Of a stretch of DNA of 64,000 nucleotides, positions 58,461-64,000 are shown one piece after another. The translations under genes were made by a program, and so were the position numbers. The stretch is from Struthidea cinerea (taxonomy: Eukaryota; Chordata; Aves; Passeriformes; Corcoracidae). Positions within the stretch are counted from its first letter, which is position 1. Each line of letters starts with the position of its first letter. The notes below the pieces were generated by a model that was not told where the DNA came from, searched no databases, and saw only the letters and a program-made list of their open reading frames with translations. The stretch covers positions 5,378,849 through 5,442,848 of the forward strand of contig VZTI01004088.1 in the NCBI GenBank assembly GCA_013397865.1. The letters are read 5' to 3'.

Positions 58461-60208
58461 TTCCTTGTAATTTCAATCCACTGTCTCAAACCCACCAACA
58501 AATTTTGCACGTTTCAGATTAATTCATTAGCATCTGTGCAATCATACTAGCAAAAATTCATCTTAAAACATCAGAACTTTCTCTATTATAGAAATCTTAG
58601 CATTTCTGAGTTCTAATGCAACATTTTTTATGACGTTATTCACGAGATTTAACTTGGCAGAAAAAAAAGAACAAGGCAATGACCATATATCGTTCTAAGG
58701 ACTAAGGTTTTATAAGTGTCCAGAAATACACAGGAAATCCAGGCAAAATATAGCATTATTTCAAGTATCAAGAGGTGATGAGAAAATTTTTCTATCAGGT
58801 GTGTCCAGTTGCTGCTGAGCAGCTTAGTTTATTTCAAGCAATGGGTGTAAGGTCATATCAGAGCACTGAAGACAAATGGGACCTGCTATTTCTATTCCTC
58901 TGTATATTCAGTCACTCCCGTTGCTATTTTCAAACCACTGTAGAAATGTCCCCCAAAAGACTTTTTTTCTGCAAGGATCAAAAGCCATCCCTTCTTTGCT
59001 AAGCACACTTGCATACAGCTCTTTTCCATTGCCTGACAAAAGCCATCGCTGGCACCAGAGCCAAGCTTTTGTGAATAATTCTGCTTGCAGATACCCAATG
59101 TACAAATTTACACTTCTGCTTTTTATAAACACTGCTTCAGCTACACCATCTGAGCATAAGAAATTAGTTTAATATAAAAGTGGGTGTTGTTCAGTTGGAC
59201 ATAGATTCACAAAATCTTTTCAAGATTAGATTTAACTTCAACTCTACTTTTCTGATGATTTTTGTTAAGGAGGGACATGGAAGGAGGGAAAACAGACTGG
59301 AAACAAATTGTTCTCACCCTACAATTAGGATCCACAGGAAAAAATAGGCTGTCCTATGTAACTTAATATTTGCTTCCCACAAATAAATTCAAATGCACTG
59401 GAAAGAGGAAGATGACACATCACTTTCATTCATCTTAAGATGTCAAGCCAGCCAACTCCATTCCTGTTGATGAAACTTTTATCTCAGCAACAGCCTTTCT
59501 GTCATTCCTTGAATGTCTTACTATGATTTAGTCTTCAATGCAGATTCTTGTTGGGTGATTTTTGTTTGTTTGTGGGCTTTTTTATTTGCAAAGCTACAAA
59601 CCTACCTTCAGTGTGAGGGTAGCTTCTAGAGAATGCCTTCTTCTTGCATTCTCCTTAACTACCTTTTATTTGTAAACTCATTCTGAGTTCTTTAAAGCAC
59701 AGATAGGAAGCAGGACTCCAGAAAAGGAGTGTTTGTGCTGATATCATGATTTCTCTCACATAACTTTAATTTTGCAGTTCTAGTGTTCAGTAAGATTTGT
59801 TTGTCCAGGCTTCTCTGAAACTGGTGAGAGAGAGGAGAAATTTATCCTACTGTAAGGTGGTATGTGCAGAGCTTGGATAAAAAAAAAACAATTTGGAGCT
59901 TACGCAGGCTCATCACTGACATAGGAGAGAGACTAGAAGACATCTAACCTTTCACTGCTAAAGTAATTAATTTTTATCCTTTTAAATTTCAATTTCATAA
60001 CTCACACAGATATGTCTCTTCTAGAACTTGCTGTAACTACACATTTGTCCTGAAACCTCATTCTGTCCATCCACACACAGTTTCCTAGAAGCTTTTTCTG
60101 CAAATAGATTCTAATTAGAAATAATAGGGAAAAGAACAAACAATCTGGCTGCTAGCAGCAGCATCTCTCTCAAAAACCATTTACATATATGAATTAACAG
60201 TGCAAATA
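58461..60208. other. anonymous stretch
   Basis: No gene recognised. A T-rich tract with tttgtttgtttgtgggctt lies at 59560-59585. Confidence 0.55.
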
Positions 60209-60262
60209 TTTCTTTCAAGACTTGAACACTTACATTATTATTATTATTATTCTTGAAAGAAA
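60209..60262. repeat. perfect 12-bp inverted repeat around (ATT)n
   Basis: tttctttcaaga at 60209-60220 and its exact reverse complement tcttgaaagaaa at 60251-60262, separated by 30 bases that contain an (ATT)6 microsatellite (60234-60251, its last base shared with the right arm). The RNA or single strand could fold into a 12-bp stem with a 30-base loop. Confidence 0.9.
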
Positions 60263-62005
60263 GTGCTGCAGGTTAATGCTTTCCATAACCACACATATTT
60301 TCATTGATGTGGTGCTTTGTTGCTCTGCCCAGTAATGGGCTGAGCAAGGGGTACTGCAAAACCATGCCAGTCCCTGGAGAGGTCAGTGATTTTCCAAGGC
60401 AGAAGCAGGAACACATCACCTAAATGGCCTGATGCTATGAAGGTCCATCTCCTGTCTGGGTCCCGTGGGCTCTGGTGAGGCTCTGATGACATTCCTGTCT
60501 ACAGCACACAGGACAGGATCATGTGTAGGATATGAAAAGTGAAGGCACCTGAGCACTTGAAGGTTTGCAATGTGGTCATTTTTCAGTTTTAGAAAAGAAG
60601 CAGTAAAAGTGCAAACTTGGTTAATGACACTAAAAATCCAGTAATCTCAGATTGGGAGTTATGAGGCTCAGAGATAACTGGAGAGAATAAAAGTGAATTA
60701 GGTGTCAGGCCTTGTATTACTGGGAGGGAGCAGGCAGAGGGACGTGGCAACGGATGAGTCTAAGCCAAAAGGGTGTTTTTTGGATACCAGACTGAAGAAG
60801 TTAATCAAAGATTTTTTCATATCAGAGTAGCCTTCAGCCCTGACTAGTATTTGTGCTACAGCTGTCAGTGCCCAACTTTAAGATGATTAAGTTCTTTTAA
60901 ATTACAAATTTAGTCACTCTGCATTTTTTTTTTCTGGTGACAAAAGGTAAAATTCTTCCCTGACCATTACTGCTACTACAATCAGCTTATGTCCTGAAAT
61001 GTATGATTTGATTATCCTTATTATCTTGACTTTCATAGCTATAAAAATGTTATTAGTGATCATAAAAGTATCTGCCCTTTTTTACTCAAGTCAAATCATT
61101 TTACTTGCTTACCTCCTGTGGCAGTGTACTCAGCAGGTCAAATACATATTGCATATCTGAGCTTGTACAAAACTTCATGGCCCACAAATAAGGTTTAAAA
61201 TTTTACAAATCTCACGAGAGCAAGTCTTACCAGTGATTTTGATAAGTAATTCCTGCTCACTTGAGGATGATAAGGGTAGTGCAAGAATGCTTCATGATGC
61301 TATATTTAGTTCTCTGTGAGTTTTGGGTGAATCCTTGAGATTCTGAGGCACTATATTTATTTAAGCTATTGAAGAGTAAGACCAAAAAACTGAGTTATCC
61401 TAAAGGAACTTGATATTACTCTTCATTTTCCAAGCCTGTATCTATAAATGCATACCATGCTTGTAGGCAAACATCACTCTTGACGCCCTGTGGGGGTGAG
61501 CTTGTTGCCAATTTTAGGAGCTCCCTAAACACAGACAGAACCTAGTTTAGAAAGGAGACATCATTTATTCTGCTCAGAGTGCAAGGTGGAGTTCCTCAAA
61601 TCAAGAACAACTTGGGGTAAAAAGCTATATCTTTTTTGCAGTGAACATTTTGACATGAACCCGCCTATCTAATACATATTATCCACCTACCTAATGCAGA
61701 TATACTTGTGTGACACAAAGTTCTTTCATTTATTAAGCAACTTCTATTGTAGAAGTTATCTGATGACATCAGTTCCGTTTACAAAAGGTGAGAAGATTCA
61801 GCCTGGGGACTAATACTTCAGCTACAAGATATCAAGCTCACTGACTTGGGGCATTTTTGGGTGTCAGAATAAACACCTCAAATTTAATTTTCACCGTAGC
61901 CCCTCCTGACTTTAGAAATTGATGTCAAGAACTGTCTCCCATTTTCTCTTGACTGAGAAAAAGCTAAAATCTGGTGTAGGAACAGCAATGTCAAAACAGG
62001 ACTGA
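60263..62005. other. anonymous stretch approaching the CpG island
   Basis: No gene recognised. The part at 60950-61090 (aatgtatgatttgattatcc, ttattatcttgactttc) reads like AT-rich regulatory DNA. CpG dinucleotides are rare until about 62005. Confidence 0.5.
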
Positions 62006-62020
62006 TTCGTGAGAAGGCAT

Positions 62021-62410
62021 CCTTCCGCCGCGTGCCGGGACCCCGGCTGAGGCTGTGCGGGGCTGGCGGGGAAGGGTTAAATGCGGCGACAGAGGAGAAT
62101 TAATGGTCAGTGTCAGAAACAGCAAACAGCATTTGAGAGGCCAATCCCCCGCCGGGCACAAACTCGACCTCTCGCCGACCCGCGGCCGCCGCGCTGCCCG
62201 AAGAGCCGCGGCCGGGTCCGAGGCGGAGCTGCCGGCCCGGGGGCGCCGGGCTGCCGTGGCAGTGACCTCCGGCTGGGATTTATTGACTGGCGTCTCTGCC
62301 AGCTCCGCTGGGGCTCGGGTCGCCGGTGAAAGGCGTATTGATTACACATTAGTCTGCGAGCACGGGCTGGCATCACCGGCTCCAGAGGAACGCGGGCCAA
62401 CTCTCACGCG
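62021..62410. promoter_or_regulatory. CpG island, candidate promoter or developmental enhancer
   Basis: I count about 44 CpG in 390 bases, against roughly one per 100 bases on either side. It has a GC box ggcgggg at 62065-62071, a CCAAT box at 62141-62145 and dense GC-rich blocks between 62161 and 62260. Its right part is mixed with AT-rich regulatory words, notably attgattacacatta at 62337-62351, a PBX/HOX-type TGATTACA next to an ATTA core. I see no TATA box, initiator or splice donor that would fix a transcript or a direction. The 120-codon frame across it (62055-62417) is arginine/alanine-rich because of GC content and overlaps open frames on the other strand. A gene or long non-coding RNA start, or a bivalent developmental island, is plausible. 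Confidence 0.8.
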
Positions 62411-63240
62411 TTATTAGGTTTGGCATAATTCTAAGAGGACACATAGGATGGTTTTATTTTACCTGGCAGCCATGACATTCACTGATATAAAGGATATAAT
62501 CACAGAAACTGAGTAAGATATTAATGTGGAAATTTGTACAATAATTCCGGGAGCTCCAGGCTGGAAATATATACACAGCTTTCTAACATGTCACCATTTA
62601 ATTTAGCATTCAAAACACTCTATCTATGCATATTTTCTCAATTTCTGTCAGCTGAAGCTCTGTGGCAAGGGCTATAAAAAATTCTGGATACAGTGACCAG
62701 AAATACCAGAAGGAAGTATGATTCTTTAACTGCTTAGTTAACTTTCCCTTCTATTTATAAAATGGAAGAGCTAGGTTGTGTGTTTTTTTTTTTTTAAACA
62801 ACACATGGATAAATGTAGTTTAATTACCCTTAATCTGTAATGTTTATTGTAACTCTGTCTTATTTACATATTTCTTTTCAATTGTGAAATCATTAGTTAA
62901 AAAAGACTTGTTAAGCATCTGCAAAATTGAATGTGGGTGAATGCTAACAATGACAATCTTCATACTTGCTGAGTTCCCGAAAAATGGGGGTTCAGAAATA
63001 AAATATATGATCTCTGTTTCAAATCACAGCTCCCCTGACATCAATTTAGCTCTTAATATTAGCCTGAACTCCTACATGATTTTAGAGAAACACCATTTAG
63101 GTGAAAAATCATTTTAAAAATTGCTATCATTATTTGAGAACAGCAATAAACATCACTCACACTGTTTACTTTATCACTCAATTCTCAGCACAGTTTGTCA
63201 GTGCTGACCAAGGCAATGAAAACATCTAGTTAAAGAAAGA
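62411..63240. other. CNE-like AT-rich flank of the CpG island
   Basis: From 62411 the sequence becomes AT-rich at once but stays free of transposon relics. Parts such as ttattaggtttggcataatt, gtacaataattccgggagct and aatatatacacagctttcta read like a conserved flank of the island. A run of 13 T lies at 62783-62795. No coding region recognised. Confidence 0.35.
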
Positions 63241-64000
63241 GAGAGTCAATTTTTGAAGCTTTGTTAATTCAAGTAAACAGTACAGATGCTTGTCCAACTT
63301 CTGATCAGGGCTGGATAAACCATAGCTCTTGCTCTGCACCCATTCCTGAGCTTTTGGGGTGCATCATGCTGGAGCAGGGGTACCTGCCTTTGTGGCACCT
63401 CACTTAGCAGAGCAGTTCTCCAGCAGGGGAAGGAATAGTGCCCGCAAGGCCTACCAAAAACAAAATATCTGGAAATTTTCTGTGTGATTTGCCCTGCCTT
63501 ACCCTAAAATAGCTCTGCACATTTCGGAGCTAGTCCCCAAGCTTCCCGGGTGAGGGGGCACAGGGGTGACTCCCAGCTACCTCAGGTATGCAGCTAGTAG
63601 GCTCAGATTAGCCTGCCCCTCAACCCCTCAAACCCCCAAGATCCTTACAGAGCATAAACTGAGAAGAAGTACCTTTTCTCTCCTATTTTTCAATTTATAA
63701 GATAAACAGAAACTGTTTGAAGGAAGGTAGAAAAAAATGCCAGTTATGTTTAAATAGTCTGATCTGATTTTGCCCTGCCTTGCAGTCACTTACCAGTGAT
63801 TTAGTGAAAACAGCAAATAAAGGACCAGCTTTCCAGAAAGTTTGAATTATAGCTAATTGTGTTAAGTTAATTTTGGTCTTATTGAGCCCGTAGCACACTT
63901 TATTGATTGTAAACAGAGTAAATTTAAAAGCCAAACCATAAAAGCCTCAAGTCTACAGAAGGAAACATGATATGTATGCTTACTAGCAGCGTATCACTCA
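63241..64000. other. anonymous stretch at right end
   Basis: Mixed-composition sequence without recognised gene or repeat. The 79-codon minus-strand frame at 63695-63934 has no known domain. Confidence 0.55.

Noticed and set aside
62055..62417. 120-codon frame across the CpG island (and 95 codons on the other strand)
   Set aside because: Arg/Ala/Gly-rich because of GC content, open on both strands, and not similar to any family I know.
1..64000. CRISPR arrays, bacterial operons, phage or plasmid features
   Set aside because: No regularly spaced repeats and no dense coding; base composition and repeats are those of a vertebrate nuclear genome.

Overview
This is nuclear DNA from a vertebrate, most likely a bird. 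Five truncated 3' ends of CR1-type LINEs are recognisable (near 4.6, 33.4, 35.0, 45.6-45.8 and possibly 51.1 and 52.1 kb). There is one solo LTR of the avian ERVL type with an intact 5-bp target-site duplication (35392-35836). Several very old SINE and palindromic repeat relics resemble ones I remember from reptile and bird genomes. Repeat density is low, the sequence is AT-rich and CpG-poor, and one unresolved base (4247) points to a draft assembly. Family assignments come from reading by eye and from memory, not from a database search.

I find no protein-coding gene I can support. The longest open frames (199, 152, 152, 139 and 136 codons) lie in low-complexity or unremarkable sequence, overlap frames on the other strand, and show no recognisable domain or convincing exon structure. 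I also recognise no rRNA, tRNA, snRNA or microRNA gene. The window reads as a gene desert or a very large intron.

Layout: 1-4.6 kb is unremarkable. From 4.6 to 10.3 kb there is a CR1 end and three MIR-like SINE relics. From 10.3 to 22.7 kb the sequence is mostly anonymous, with long poly-A tracts (12.93 and 16.82 kb), the first having a poly-A signal at retrocopy distance. At 22.9-23.3 kb and 29.9-30.2 kb are AT-rich segments that read like conserved non-coding elements. From 33.3 to 35.8 kb is a cluster of CR1 ends, an old palindromic repeat and the solo LTR. From 38.5 to 39.3 kb is another enhancer-like stretch. The segment 43.5-45.1 kb is the strongest run of CNE-like text and contains an old palindromic repeat. 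The 46.3 kb region holds a G-rich tract that could form a quadruplex. At 56.4 kb there is a GATA-motif cluster, and at 60.2 kb a perfect 12-bp inverted repeat around an (ATT)n loop. The only CpG island, at 62.0-62.4 kb, stands out sharply from its surroundings and carries CCAAT, GC-box and homeodomain-type motifs.

No genes can be linked into a pathway. The most informative content is regulatory (the CpG island and candidate conserved elements) and evolutionary (the repeat fossils). I found no new biological system; the candidates worth testing are in the findings.
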